Part shown: piece by piece, positions 42,375 to 55,200 of the stretch
Position numbering within the stretch: the stretch's first letter is position 1
Layout: each line of letters opens with the position of its first letter
The notes under the pieces: generated by a model
Told to the model about the DNA's origin: nothing
Database searches by the model: none
Seen by the model: the letters and a program-made list of their open reading frames with translations, nothing else
DNA from: Agarophyton chilense
Taxonomy: Eukaryota > Rhodophyta > Florideophyceae > Gracilariales > Gracilariaceae
Direction: 5' to 3'
NCBI GenBank assembly: GCA_030374765.1
Contig: JARGXX010000138.1
Span: forward strand, 186,001-250,000
Length of the DNA stretch: 64,000 bases
Translations under genes and position numbers: made by a program

Positions 42375-43464
42375 TTAGCCCACTTGGGCTCGGTCTATGG
42401 TAGCCGGCAAAGCCGTGACAGTAAGACGATGATACTGTACCACCTTTGACCGAGGTAGGTGCTCTATCGGTTCGTCTGAATCCCATTCGGGGCCGTACCC
42501 GTGCCAACGGACCAAGTATTGGATATATCCCTTTGGGTGGTAGGAGTGCTCCAAAATGCGTCCGACCACGAACTCTTGTCGGTAAACTTCCCGGCCATCC
42601 CGTGTCGCTATTTCCGGGTGGTACCCATCCTGAGCCAGGGGGTACCGAAGTGATCACGCGTTGGGTGGCTTCGCTCCGGTCGGAACGTGTAGCGCGCAAG
42701 GCAGTCCTCGGCTGAGTGGAATGTCGACCCGACTTCGGCGGTTCATCTTCCCCAAGTGCCTGGTTTGCTTCGGCGTTTCCCACTCTGGTTGGAAGGCCCA
42801 CACCGGCGGGTAACCCGGGTGGTCGTTCCGCTAATCGGCGTGGTGAAGCTCGCTTCGGCGGTGAGATTTGCGCGGGCGGTGGCGCATTGTCGCACCTCTC
42901 TGTGTCACGGCGAGGTTCCGTGTAGTCACGTGAGGGTTCTGATGGCTGGCTGTCCGGCGTCGGCGCCGTGGATGGGTCCGCCTCCCTGTGCGGGGTACTT
43001 GGCGGTGCGTCGTCCACTCGTACCGTATCAGGCTGCAGTGCGTCGAGCGCATTTGCATTCTGTGTTGCACGTGTGGTGACACCTCGGCGAGTGTTGGTGG
43101 CGTTATCCGCAGCTGCGTTTTGAGGCTTGGATAGCGGCTGCGTCGAGTCGTGCAGGACATCGGTATCAGGCACCCCTGATGGGCGAAGAATGACACGCGA
43201 CGGTGCGGCGTTTCCAGCGACGATATCGACCGGATTATGACGGCTGTCGGGCGCCTCCCCCTCCTTCGACGATGCACCTGGGTTGTTGTCTGTCAGGTGG
43301 ACCAGGGAGGAGCGACGAATGCGCGACACGATTTCTTGCGGGTTGGGCGCCGTGGGTAGCGGGAGGTCAGAAAAACCCCCGACATGGGTGGGGTAAGGCG
43401 TAGGGACGTGGATGGACCTGGGGTAAGGGTGTCGAGGAATCCGTTTTAACGGGAGCAGTAACAC
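42375..43464 (-). pseudogene. E2 linker and chromodomain
   Basis: A Pro/Asp/Arg-rich linker of about 250 residues follows integrase in a shifted frame (from about 43460). The chromodomain then lies in a third frame: EFVVGRILEHSYHP, YLVRWHGYGPEWDSDEPIEHL, SKVVQYHRL and a final AQVG stop at 42375. Two indels (near 43400 and 42590) break what was probably a single Pol C terminus. The same AQVG ending occurs in E1 at 8506. Confidence 0.75.
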
Positions 43465-44686
43465 CAGTAGGTTGGGTGGTTAACGGCGGAGGAGCCGATA
43501 CCACGCGATCGCGGGAGATGCAGTCGTGATTACCAGCGACGTCAACAACGACAGTGTCGGGAGCCACCGAAATAACCCGAAAGGGGCCGTCGGCAACGGG
43601 TGACGGCTTGTGGCGTTTCTTCTTCTCTGGGTTCCCATACTCCTTGCGGATGAATACAAAACCGTCGGGGGCGAGACGTGGCGGCGAGCGAGGGGCTTTG
43701 GTATAAAAGTCACGCTTGTAAGCGGCCTGGGCTCGACCCATTGAACGCCGTGCGGCGGGAACGAGCTTCGTGAGCCAAGTTTTCCACGCTTCGCGGTAAG
43801 CAGTCGGTGACGGAAAGGTATCCAGCGTGGGCTGTGGTTCCAGCGCCACGGGCGGTGGGGTACGGGACAGTACCAACTCGAAGGGCGTCAATCCAGTTGT
43901 CCTGTGCACCTGCGTATTGTACGCAAAGGTGAGCGCATCAGTGAACAAGTCCCAATCTTTGGGGTGGTCTGCAACGTATGAACGGAGTGTCGCAAGTAAT
44001 GTCCGGTTGAACCGTTCGGCCTGCCCATTAGTTTGGGGGTGGTAAGTGGTCGTGAACAGCTTCTTTATGTCCAAGATGCGATATACATCCTCGAAGAAAC
44101 GAGAGGCGAACTGTTTCCCGTTATCGGAGAGGAGATTGACCGGTGGACCGTAGACGAAGACCCATTGTAGGACAAAGACTTGAGCCACGCTCATAGCGGA
44201 GATCTTCCGTAACGGTACGGTCCGGACCAGCTTTGAGAAGGGATCCATAATTACGAGTAAGAACTTGTAATTCTGCTTAGTGATAAGGAAGGGACCGAGT
44301 ATATCGATGGCCACAAACTCTAATGGAGCGCGAGCTGGAAACAGATTCAACTTCGTCGCGTGACGGCGGAGCTTGACACGGTTCCGAGCCCAATCGGTAC
44401 AAATTCGCGCCGTTGGGTAGCAGTCCACCGACATGGCTGGCCAGTAGAAGTTATGACGTAGGGTGAGGTAAAGTTTCCGTCTCCCGACTTGGCCACTCAG
44501 TTTGGAGTAGTGCAACAACTGCAAGACTTTCGACTGGAGGTTATGTGGTGCCACGATTTTTGGGTGCGATCCGACGGTCCGTACCAGGTATCCGGCGTCA
44601 TTCACCTGAAAGGGGAGAGTACTTCCTCCATTGATTTGAGCGCGGAACTTCGCACAGAACGGGTCAGTGAATTGCTCCCGTATCAT
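43367..44686 (-). pseudogene. E2 integrase
   Basis: 439 residues follow a TAG stop that separates them from RNase H. The HHCC zinc domain is present with the last CX2C altered to C-TDW. The core has Asp in VAIDILGPF, Asp in LLSDNGKQF and Glu in NGQAERFNRT, the DDE triad that joins the DNA copy to the chromosome. The TYHPQTNGQAERFNR motif is typical of Ty3/Gypsy. The frame runs into the linker and ends at 43367. A TAG before it means it is not expressed as part of Pol today. Confidence 0.85.
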
Positions 44687-46489
44687 CTACTCCGGAGTAA
44701 TAGGCACGAAGTTCCCTGGTAAGGGTTTCTCGGAATATTTCGAGAGAAGAAAGTCGTCTAATTCGGAACCCGAATCTGAAGAGTCCGTGTCTCGTTCCTC
44801 GTCCTCGATGGTAGCTTCGTCGCCATTCACTGCAAAGCAGGGTATTTCGTCGTCTTTGACGGGTAGTGCTTCGCCAGTAGTGACCACGCGGGAGATAGCA
44901 TCGGCTTCGGTGTTGCACGATCCTCTTCGGTACTGCACGTCAAAGTCAAATTCCGCTAGACGGAGACGCCAACGCATCAAGCGGCCTGAAAACTCCGAGA
45001 TGGAGAGTAGCCATCGAAATGATGCGTGGTCCGTAAAAACGGTGAAATGATTACCCATGAGATGGAAGCGCAACGTTTCTAATGTCCACACTACTGCAAG
45101 GCATTCCTTCTCCAAGACGGATTAATTCTTCTCGTGGACGTTTAGCGATCGGGACCAGTACGCTACGGAGCGTCTTTCCCCATTGTGTGCAGTTTGAAAC
45201 AGTGCACAACCTACTTGGTAGTCGCTGGCGTCCGTATCTACGGTGAAGGGCCTTCCAGGCTTGGGCAACGAGAAAATCGGGGCGGAGACGAGAGGATCCT
45301 TAAGAGAGTTGAAAGATTCCGATTGAACGGGGGTTAAGGGGTCCAGTTTTGGTGGTGGGTCTTTCCGCAAAAGCGCGTTTAACGGTGCAGCTTTGTCCGC
45401 AAAGTGCGGGATGAATCGTCGGTAGACGTCTGCGTGTCCCAGTAAGGAACTAAGCTCGGTTCGCGTCCTCGGTTCTTTAGCCTCTTTGAGTGACTTAACA
45501 CGAGTCTCCTCGATCGTAACACGTCCTGGACGGATAACATGGCCGAGATACTTCACGGTGTCCGTGAAGAAGTCACATTTCTTCAACTTAACAGTGACAC
45601 CCGCATCTCGAAGCGTGGTCATGATATCCCTCACATGAGTGAGATGTTTGTCCAGATAATCTGAGAAGACGATTATGTCATCCAGGTAGACCAGGCAGGT
45701 ACGCCATTTGAAGCGATCCAATAGGATGTCGATGGCTCGCTGTAAAGTAGCGGGGGCGTTGGTAAGACCAAAAGGCATCCGTTTGAAACGGTAGAGACCG
45801 GAGTGACACGCGAAAGCAGTTTTACCCTGGTCTTGCTTCCTTACCAGAACTTGCCAGTATCCCCAATTAACGTCCAGGGTTGTAGAGACGGTGGCGGTGC
45901 CCAGCGAGTCAATGTGCTCGTCCATTCTTGGGACTGGATACACGTCCTTGACGGTGACGGCTTTCAACCGACAGTAGTCGACGCAAAACCTCCATGAACC
46001 ATCCTGCTTTGGAGCCAGTACTACTAGAGAAGCCCACGGCGACTGAGCCGGTTCAATGACTCTTGCTCCAAGCATTTTATCCACTTGTGCCTTTTCCGCC
46101 GCGCGTGCGGCGGGTCCGGCACGGTATGGGGGCTGAGAGATGGCTCGGGTGTCCGGTAGCAAATCAATCCGGTGTTTCGTAGTGGCAATCTCAGCAAGGG
46201 AGCCGTCCCACATAGTGTTGAAGTCCCTTAAAAGTACTCGCAATCGATGGCGGTATGACTCCGGGACGTGGCTGAGATCCAGGTCCTCGAGTTCTTGGAC
46301 TGGATCGGGGCGGTCACCACTCGTTGAAACGGGCTGCATCCCTGATGTTACAGGTTGAACCCCGGGTACCGGCGGTGAAACGGGTTCCGGGCTGTCCCCC
46401 TTCTTAAATTGAACGAGTCCAAGAACGTCAGATGCATTCAGCTTTGTCGGCACCATAGCGATGGGGTGCGGCATGACGGACCCTATCAC
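44687..46489 (-). pseudogene. E2 reverse transcriptase and RNase H
   Basis: RT (46489-45122) shows the catalytic Asp in STTLDVNWGYW, PFGLTNAPAT and YLDDIIVFS. RNase H spans a TAA at 45119-45121: VDTDASDYQVG lies before it, EKECLAVVW, FTDHASFRW and EADAISR after it. A second stop ends the frame at 44687. A TAA near 46490 separates RT from protease. These are single-base nonsense changes in otherwise well kept domains. Confidence 0.88.
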
Positions 46490-46492
46490 TTG

Positions 46493-47374
46493 TTACTTCA
46501 CCAGATACTGGGGTACAGTCCCTAGATTGGCGATCAGCACGTGAAACGGTTTGTTTGGCTCCACATGCACGATTCCATTCGCAATTGCGAGGCTGTGCCT
46601 GTCGTACAGTGACGACAATGGTGGCAAGACCCGGATTTCGTGTTGACGGGAGGTTACTTTCACAATCATTTGGGACTCAGGCGGGACGCACAACGACGCT
46701 GTGACGCAAAGCTTATTAGATTCACGGTTATCTGGTCCAGGTTCCTGTGCTGCCGCTAGCGGGACATGCTTCTTCGTGGCACGTTTAAACGGACGACGAA
46801 CGATCGAAGTGAGCGATCCATCCTCCATCTCGACACGCCGTTGGCGGGGGAAGATCGCTTCGACGAAGCGGTCGCAAAAGTCGCAACCCAAGATGACTGG
46901 GGCGGCTAGTTTTTGATATAGGACGAAGTCGAGTTTCACCACGCGAGCGCCGACGCGGACTACCAGTTCTATGAACCCCACCGTATCCAACGGTTTGTTG
47001 TTTGCGTCAGCGACCTCCGGGACGTGGTCGCGGCGGATCCTAGACTGCAAAGCAGGCGGTAACACTTCCTCCACGACAAAGTTCGGACCGACATCGGTGT
47101 CTAAGACGGTAAGGTGTCGCACCATAAACTGGGGTGATAGGCCAAGGTCAGCATAGACCTTGTGTTTTCTTATGGCCATCACCAGAACTCTATCCGAGAA
47201 TCGGTTATGGGAAACACGTTTCCACGGACGACGGAGAACGCTAAAGTGTTCCGAGTTCACCTCATTGACGGCCTCTTTCCTTGAAAGGATTTTGACCAGG
47301 GATCGAAGCTTGGACACCTCGGGCGCCGTCGACCTCGACTCTGAGGGCGCCCCTCCTTGAGAGGAGACTCCCAC
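46493..47374 (-). pseudogene. E2 protease region of Pol
   Basis: This 293-residue frame is aligned end to end with the start of E1 Pol. The protease active site reads VLDTDVGPNF where E1 has DTGA and E3 DTGT, so the essential Gly is replaced by Asp. ILGCDFCDRFVEAI is shared with E1 and E3. The frame is in -1 relation to gag. Confidence 0.85.
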
Positions 47375-47376
47375 AT

Positions 47377-49165
47377 TTAGTTTTTCTGGGCCTGCTCCGC
47401 CGGAGGCGGCTGCTCAGAGCGTTGAGCGGGCAACGCCTGGACATCAGGTCCAGAAGGTACCGCAGAAGCGGTGCGGTGACCGACCACGTCAGTGACACGG
47501 GACTCCGTTGCAGGTACCACCCGAGCGCGGGGAACTGACACGTGACGTGGAACATCCATTCGAGCACGGGTATACGATGCAATCGGAACCGCTGCTTTGC
47601 CCTCCGGGGATAGGCCCTCGTCATTGACTACGATTTGTGCCCATTCTCGGAGAGACAACACACATTGTGGAGAAGTATGGCCTGCTTTGTAGCAGAGATG
47701 ACAAATCAGACCAGAAGCCGGTGTTGGGTGGCGAGGCTCGGCGAACTTCACCGCGGGGCGGGTATCTCTCCAACCAGGACGCGAAAAGTGGACATAACCA
47801 CTCTCGTGTGGGAGGCGTGGCGCACGAACGCGACCATTATCCGCATAGAGTAGCGTTTCATCCTCAATCACGTATTGTGACTCGTCCAAGGTTGAGGGTA
47901 ACTCCGTTGTCGGGATGGAATGAACGTCGCTATGGGCCAGCTGCATGTTATCATAATCCCTTCGAGAGGCCTGTTCGTCGATCATCGAAGCTGTATTATC
48001 AACGCTTTTGCGGACCTAACCCTGGATCCAGGAGTGCGTGCGCGCAGTGTTTCACCTTCTGTGCGAGCGAACTGCACTCGTTCCAAATACGTGGTTTAAG
48101 GTCTATCTTCTCGACGTCAAGCAACGAGAGTCCGTGTCGCCGGGTCCAAACCATCGACAAACATGGTACAACGCTCTTCAGCAAGGTAAACATTGCCACA
48201 GCGGCGGAAGGCTTTGTTAAGGTGCGACGAATAATCGGTTTCCGACTCGCCTGGACGTTGGCGAGTCTCCCACAGGGCTAGCATAGCCTGCTGAATGGCA
48301 GAGGTAGTAGCATACGACCTCAAAAGGTATTGAACTGCTTCAGGCCAGCATGTGACCCCTCCTTCGGAGGCGCGTGATAAACCTCTGACAGAGTTATACT
48401 GGTCTTCTGCAAGCCCACGTAAGAAGTACGGTAAGGCAATGTAGGCCTGTCCCTCGTTCATTCCAAGGATGTTAGCTTCCGCGACAAAGCGTGCCAAGAA
48501 ATCCAACACCAATATTGGGTCTTCTCCAGAAAACAACTCGTTGCGAAGTGAGAGCTGCATTCGCTTAATGCAGTCCTTCACTCTTCCCGTACCACGGGGT
48601 GTACGAGCCGAAGAGGAGTCCTCCAAACGGTAGTACCGGTATGATAAGAGCTTCTTAAAGAGCGAATTGGTATGTTTAAGCTCCTTTAAACTTGTGTGCT
48701 TCCTTCCCTTCGGGCGGGCGCGGATCATACCATGGGTGGCTGTTGACCGCTTAGAGCGTGAGGAACGCTCACGGCGAGCTACTTCCAACGATCAGTCAGA
48801 AGAGTCGGACTCCGAGGATGAGGAGTCTGACGGTTCGGGATCCGTGTTCCTTCGCTTCTTTCGAGCCTGGTGGTTCTCTTCCTCACTTCCCTTGTGGGAT
48901 ACTGCAACCGGCTCGGCCGGATCATCCCCCGACTTTAGGGTTTGTTCCAACGTCTCGAGACGGCTTCGGACGCGCGAGAACTTGTCCGCGACGTCCTTGA
49001 CAAAGGCTGAGGGTCCACCAAGGGACTCTAGAATCGAGTTCACATCCGCCCGGAGGACACGGAGGTCCTCAGAAAAATACTGCGTAGCAGTGTCATCCAC
49101 CTCCTTGCGAAGGGAATCGAACTCCTCTGCAAGGATGACTTGAGCTTCCCGCATAGAGCGGAGTG
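47377..49165 (-). pseudogene. E2 gag, 3' part
   Basis: This continues gag after the E3 insertion, starting at LRSMREAQVI. A coiled-coil-like segment and acidic Ser region precede a capsid-like domain (PILVLDFLARFV, shared with E1). The CX2CX4HX4C knuckle reads CHLCYKAGHTSPQC. One frame is kept throughout but is broken by TGA at 48792-48794, TGA at 48117-48119 and two more stops before 47985. Confidence 0.85.
47380..47386 (-). promoter_or_regulatory. Candidate -1 frameshift site at E2 gag stop
   Basis: G AAA AAC followed by TAA on the minus strand, identical to 4536-4545 in E1, with pol in the -1 frame. Confidence 0.5.
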
Positions 49166-49885
49166 GCTGTAGTATTTTACTATGTCGGGGAATCCGATAG
49201 GTTGGTTTTTCGCGAAGTCGCGGTTGGAACTCATAAGTGAGTGTTATCATCAGCATTGTGACATGAAACGGCATCCCGAATAGGATGCCTAGAGGCAGAA
49301 TGTCTTATTGGAACACGTGGCGTCATGGGTCGAGTGGCTTACCACGGCGCGCGCATAGTTGCGACCCTTCCTAGGGGAATTCCATATTGGCAACGGCGCA
49401 TGTAGTGGCGATCCACGTGGAGGGCTTAACTACCCGTTGTAGCTAGACTTCCATTAGGGACCATACCCCCATACAGTGGTTTGGCTAAGTGGCTGACCAT
49501 TTGGTATTATTTATATATTTATTTGGGCACTCACCCTGGTACACAGTGTATAGTGTACCAGACGTGAGCACCGACTCCAAGTAAAGGAGACAACATGGGC
49601 ATCATGAGTATTCTGTTCCTCCCTTGGGATTCCTTAACCGGAGCTCCGGAAGAGCTATAATAGATAGTCAGCCCCCAACCACTTCACGAGCCGTCTCATA
49701 CCTACGTTACATCAACGTTTTACAGTTGCACTGTTCACCCTCGCTGGCGAGTAGTGGCCTTACACCCCACTTCCAGCTCGTTGGTGTTGTAGCTCTACCA
49801 CCCCTTTTCCTTCGCCGCAAGCGACCCATCGGCATTCCGAACGCTGTCGCAGGTGTCTGCTCTCTCCGTTAGCGCGGATATTACA
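49166..49885 (+). repeat. E3 5' LTR
   Basis: TGTAGTATTTTAC to GATATTACA. It is about 50 bp longer than the 3' copy because of indels, for example the block around 49345-49395. It is also homologous to 499-1150. Confidence 0.88.
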
Positions 49886-49887
49886 AG

Positions 49888-49905
49888 TGGTCTCCCGACT
49901 TAGAA
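49888..49905 (+). other. E3 primer-binding site
   Basis: TGGTCTCCCGACTTAGAA begins 2 bases after the LTR. It is identical to the E2 site on the minus strand at 58650-58667. Confidence 0.75.
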
Positions 49906-50100
49906 CCACTGTGGTCAGCTGCACTGAACAATTCGTTCCTGGAACGTGGATTCGATATCGATACTTGGAAGAAGTGGAATCACTACAGTTATTGTTTATC
50001 GACCCACCTCCGGCCATTGTGGAATTCTTCGTGATTGAACACGTGGTCGAGAAGTCGAAGACACCATTTGGTTCGCACCTGGACTCAGGTTTGGTCTAGG

Positions 50101-52253
50101 ATGCCGAAGACCCGAAGCCAGTCGAGTACTGGTCGCCCCAGTCCTGCGGGACCACCCCCGAAACCGAGGCTCGCCTCATCTGTTGAAGCCGGAGAGCGGC
50201 TGTATCGTCAAGCGATGTTGCGCTCACGCTCGGTGAATGATGAACGAAATCTCTCGGATGTATCGGCCCCTGTGGCAGCGGCAGTCGCGCCCAGCACAGA
50301 AGCCGTAGTTGACCCTGAGGTCGTAGGACCTCAAGAAGAGGATGATTTGCGCAGGGAAGTGTGTCGTCTCAAGTCTGAGTCAAGCGCTTCACGTGTGCGC
50401 ATGGTTGCGTTGGAATCGCAGATCGCTGCTCTTATCGCTGATGTCGAACAATTACGCAGTGCGCATCAAGCACTCATTCGTCAAGACGATGGGAAGCAGG
50501 TCTCTTCATCAGTTAAAACACTACGTGAGGGTTTGAACCATCTACTGGAGAGGTACGGGAATACGCCCGATGCGCTACCCGGCTTAACCGTGTATGTATA
50601 GGAAGTCTTCACTCGAGTTAACCCTCGTCTAGAACGCCTGGAGGTGGCAGTTCATGCGCAGACTGCTGCTAAACCAGTCGTGCTGGAAGAGGAAGGAGCT
50701 CCTTTGAAGGAAGCTCGTTCGAAGAAGTCGAAGTCACGACGTAAGAAGCGGAAGTCCGCACGTGAGTCGAGTGATTAATCGTCAAGTACGGAGGGTTTCA
50801 GTTCCAGTACTGATGATTCTGATGATTCAGGTACGTCAGATGACTACGACAGTGATGATGGTCATCGAAGGTCCCGATCTCGGAAGAAGAACACGTCTTC
50901 GTGGTTAATGAGAAAAAAGACTCACCTTACAGAGGAGTGAAGGTGCTCCCGGGCACGAATCCGCTTTATCGGAAGGTCCTGAATTAGATGTACTACCGTC
51001 TTAAGGTGAAGAGCAAGAAGCGCTCAGGACGCGAAACCGCGAAGGTGAAGGATCACATCAAACGATTGAAGATCGGCATTAATGAATCAACATTTGATTG
51101 GAAAACTCCCATTCTCGTTATCGAGTTTCTCACTCGATTAGTTGCCGAAGCAGACACTCTAGAGATGAGTGAACCACAAACATTTGTGTCTTTACCACAC
51201 TTTTTGAAGGGTTTTGCTTTAGAGCAATATCGTTCCGTATGCGGATCATTGACAGCCAATGAAGGCGGCGTTACCTCATGGCCAGAGGCGGTGCAGTATT
51301 TGTTGCGCAGTTACGCGACTTCAATCGCGATACGTCAGGCGATCCTGGACTTAAGGGATGTGACCCAAAACCCTGAGGAGGGCGAACCTGAGTACAGCTC
51401 AAGGCTTAGCAAAGCTTCAGTCCGTTGTGGAAACGTCCACTCGACGGAGGACAAGATTACCTTGTACATCGACGGGCTGGACCCGAGCATCAAGTCGTTG
51501 GTAGCTCGATATCGAGAGAAGCATGGGAGAGTCTCCTTTTTGGAGTTAGTTCAGTTTGCGAAAGCTGAAGGAAACGCGGCCAGAGCGCGTGGTAGCCACA
51601 GTCGTTCAGTGGCTTTTGGAATCTCAATGGGTAAGGAGAAGATCTCCGCCAGAGTTAATCAGCGCAGCAAACTGTTACATCTGGAATCTCCAGTGCACTC
51701 ACGAGATTCGTCGTTGGCACCCAAAGGGAGTGATTCGCATGAGGAGGCGGTCCATTTAATGGAATATACGGACTCTTCTGTACCTACAGTGTATTTCCCA
51801 CACTCGGAGTCTTAGGACGAGGAAGCCCTAATGGCTATGGAGGGCCGTCGCCCTATACACCGTCCCTACACGGTGCCTCCACAAGGAGGTTTTAAGAAGG
51901 GGAAACCCGGATGGGTGGATACTCGCACGGCATACCGTTCACAACCTATGTTGACCAACGGTCGTGACGGTTTGATATGTTATTCATGTTATGGAAAATA
52001 CCATTTGAGTGCAGAATGCACGCTCCCTGCAAAGGATCTGAGTCTTATTATGACGAATTATGAAGCACTCTCAGAAGAGGAAAGGAGGTGCGTACCGGCG
52101 GGCATGTATTGGAAAGCCAAAAGTTGGTTTTCTCAGACACCAATGCCCCGGACGGATAAGCCGGTTGCTCAAAATGCTAAAGTGTTACAACCTGGAACCC
52201 CTGTAGGAAGAGGTGCCTTTGAGGCGAATAAGCCTGTGCAACCAGAAAACTAA
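50101..52253 (+). pseudogene. E3 gag, broken
   Basis: It begins MPKTRSQSSTG at 50101. Coiled-coil, acidic Ser region, capsid-like domain (ILVIEFLTRLVAEAD) and a CX2CX4HX4C knuckle (CYSCYGKYHLSAEC) are in the same order as E1. Stops at about 50599, 50776, 50985 and 51813, plus a frame change between about 50880 and 50990, disable it. It ends GAA AAC TAA, one A short of the E1 and E2 heptamer context. Confidence 0.85.
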
Positions 52254-52294
52254 GTGAGAGAGCCCCTAGGGGGTCGGCACTAGTCGATCCCGTA

Positions 52295-55200
52295 GTGCTG
52301 ACCAGGGAAAACTCGCCTCCCTGCTCCCGCGCTTGGAAGCCCAAGATTCTCTTGAGGCCTCCCAAATTTCCGCCGTACGGAATCAATCCGCCGGACGGAA
52401 AGCGATTACAGTTTGACTGTGAGTTACATCGTCCTTGGAGACGTTATGCTTGTCCGTCAAAACGGGAAAGTTACCTCATGGTAGTGTCTAAAAGAAACTA
52501 TAAGGTCTATGCCGACATCGGCTTTGACAGGAATATGTTGTCTCGTCGATTGACAATCCTGGACACAGGTACTGGTCCGAACTTTATACGGGAATCGGAG
52601 CTCGCTCCTGCTGACTTAGAACGTATTCGATACGGTCCTTTACAGGACATCCGGGATGCCAACAAAAATGCTGTGAAGACACTGGGAACAGTTTGACTCG
52701 TGGTGTGTTTGGGACGCTTTGTAGTACTAGTCAACTTCATCGTCTGTAAGACGTTAGCTGCACCAGTGGTACTGGGATGTGATTATTGCGACAAGTTTGT
52801 CGAAGCCATTCGCCCGCGAAAAAAACTAGTGGAACTAGATGATGAATCAATGGTACCAACTGTTCGCAAGCCCATGCGTCGTTGCTCTGAAGCATCTCCA
52901 CTTACACCATCTCTGGAATACGGGAAATCCCGAGGACGTGTCTCGCCGAGGATTCGAGTAGCGAAGAGTGTCATTCTGAAGGCGCAAACCCAAACTTGGG
53001 TTCAAGTAAGAACAGAACGACACGGACTGGTGGTAATTCTACCGAATACTCGGATGTACGAATCCCGTGGATTGCTAGTCGCTAACGGCATGGTTCAGGT
53101 TGATACTGGTAGCCCCTTTTGGATACTAGTGAGTAACTTCACCGATAACGATTATCAGATACCGAAGAATCAGGTTGTTGCAACAGCTTTGCCTCATCCC
53201 ACAGTGGTGGTACCTACTCATATTTCTACTGCAGAAGTATTGGGATTAACCCATGTCGGTGACACAGACGAAGAACTGCAAACTCCGTCTGGAGATCAAT
53301 TGCAAACGGCAAAGGATCCAGAGAGCCTGGTCGATGAGCTAGACTTTGCACATGTGTCGGAACACTACAGAACGAAGATCAGGTCTATTATGAAGAAGTA
53401 TACATCCATGTGGAGTGGAAAAATAGGAGAGATCTCCGCTACGGAACACCACATTGATTTGGTCCCAAGGTCACGACCCATCTCCCAACCACCCTACAGA
53501 GCGGGACCCCGAACTCGCCAAATCGAGGAGGAGAATGTCAGCCAAATGCTGGAAGAAGGAGTAATCGAAGCAGCTCACTCTGCTTGGGCCTCACCAATGG
53601 TGCTGGTTCCAAAACCTGATGGTTCTTTACGATTCTGTATCGATTATCGAAAACTGAACGCAGTTACAGTTTGGGATACATACCCGTTGCCTCGAATGGA
53701 CGAATATATTGACAGCTTAGGAGAAGCGAACGTGTTCACCACGTTGGACGCCAATTCTGGCTATTGACAGGTGCCTGTAGCGGAAGAAGACCAAGACAAA
53801 ACCGCATTTGTGTGTCACGCCGGTCTCTACCGTTTCAAAAGGATGCCCTTTGGCTTAACGAATTCACCGGCTACTTTCCAGCGTACTCTGGACATCTTGC
53901 TCTCAAGATACAAGTGGAAGACTTGTTTAGTCTATTTGGACGATGTGATCATCTTTTCCCAGGATGTGGAAAGCCATTTACGGCATGTCGATCCTCAAAG
54001 CCCTACAGAGCGCAGGTATCACCTTCAAGTTCAAGAAATGCGAATGGTTCGCTGGCACCGTCCGGTAGTTAGGACATGTGATCAAGCCGGGACAGCTTGC
54101 CATTCAAGAGGCACAAACAGCGGTTCTCCGCGAAGTACAACCTCCGTCGACACAGAAGCGATTGCGTTCTTTCCTGGGCTTGTGCAACGTCTACAGACGA
54201 TTCGTGCCACGATACTCGCATATAGCGGCACCGCTCAACGCAAAGCTGCGTAAAGGACAAACAGTACAGCTGGAACAATTCAGACAAGCTGAAGCGGAAG
54301 CGTTCTACACGCTGAAGACAAAGATTATTACAGCCCCAGTCTTGGCGCTGTCCATCCCCAACCTGCCACACTCAGTGGATCCCGACTCTAGCTAGTACCA
54401 AGTAGGGTGTGCCCTTTTTCAAACACACCCTGATGGTGAACGCAAACCCATTGGTTACTGGTCAAGATCGCTGAACGCAGCTGAGAAGAAGTATTCAGTT
54501 TCAGAAAAGCAATGCCTTGCAGTCGTTTGGGCTCTAACCACATTGCGACCGTATCTCCAAGGAGAACGTTTTACCGTCAACACGGATCATTCGTTTCTAC
54601 GATGCTTACTGTCCATTACAGACCCGTCTGGTCGTCTCACAGGATGGCGCTTACGCCTTTCTGAATTCGATTTCGAAGTGAAGTGTAAGAAGGGATTGGC
54701 CAATGTCCAAGCTGACGCGCTATCGCGACTCAAAACACTGGGCGAAACCCAAGGCGAAATCGATGAAGAGATACCTTGCTTCTACATGGAGACCAATTCA
54801 CCATCTTTTGAAGAAGAGGAACAAGAGACCCTTGATGATTATTCGGATGCAGACCCATTCCTTGCATTTGCAGACACTGACCCTTCAGTTCAACTCGAGC
54901 GAATCTCGTGCACTGAGCTCCTCAATGAGCAACACGCCGCTCCGTTTTGTGCGTCGATACGCTCTCGTTGTAACGGGGGGGAGGAGCTCCCCTTTTCAAT
55001 CGATTCACGAGGAATACTGTTAAGACATGTCGAAAAGCATGATCAAATCGTGATTCCACACGTCTGGAAGAGTCGAGTACTCCATCTGGCACACTACAGC
55101 AGGCTGTCTGGTCATCCAGTAGGAACGAAGTTGTTCATGACTCTAAGAAGAGATATTTACTGGCCTACTTTGGCAATGGACTGCCATGCTACAGTGAGGT

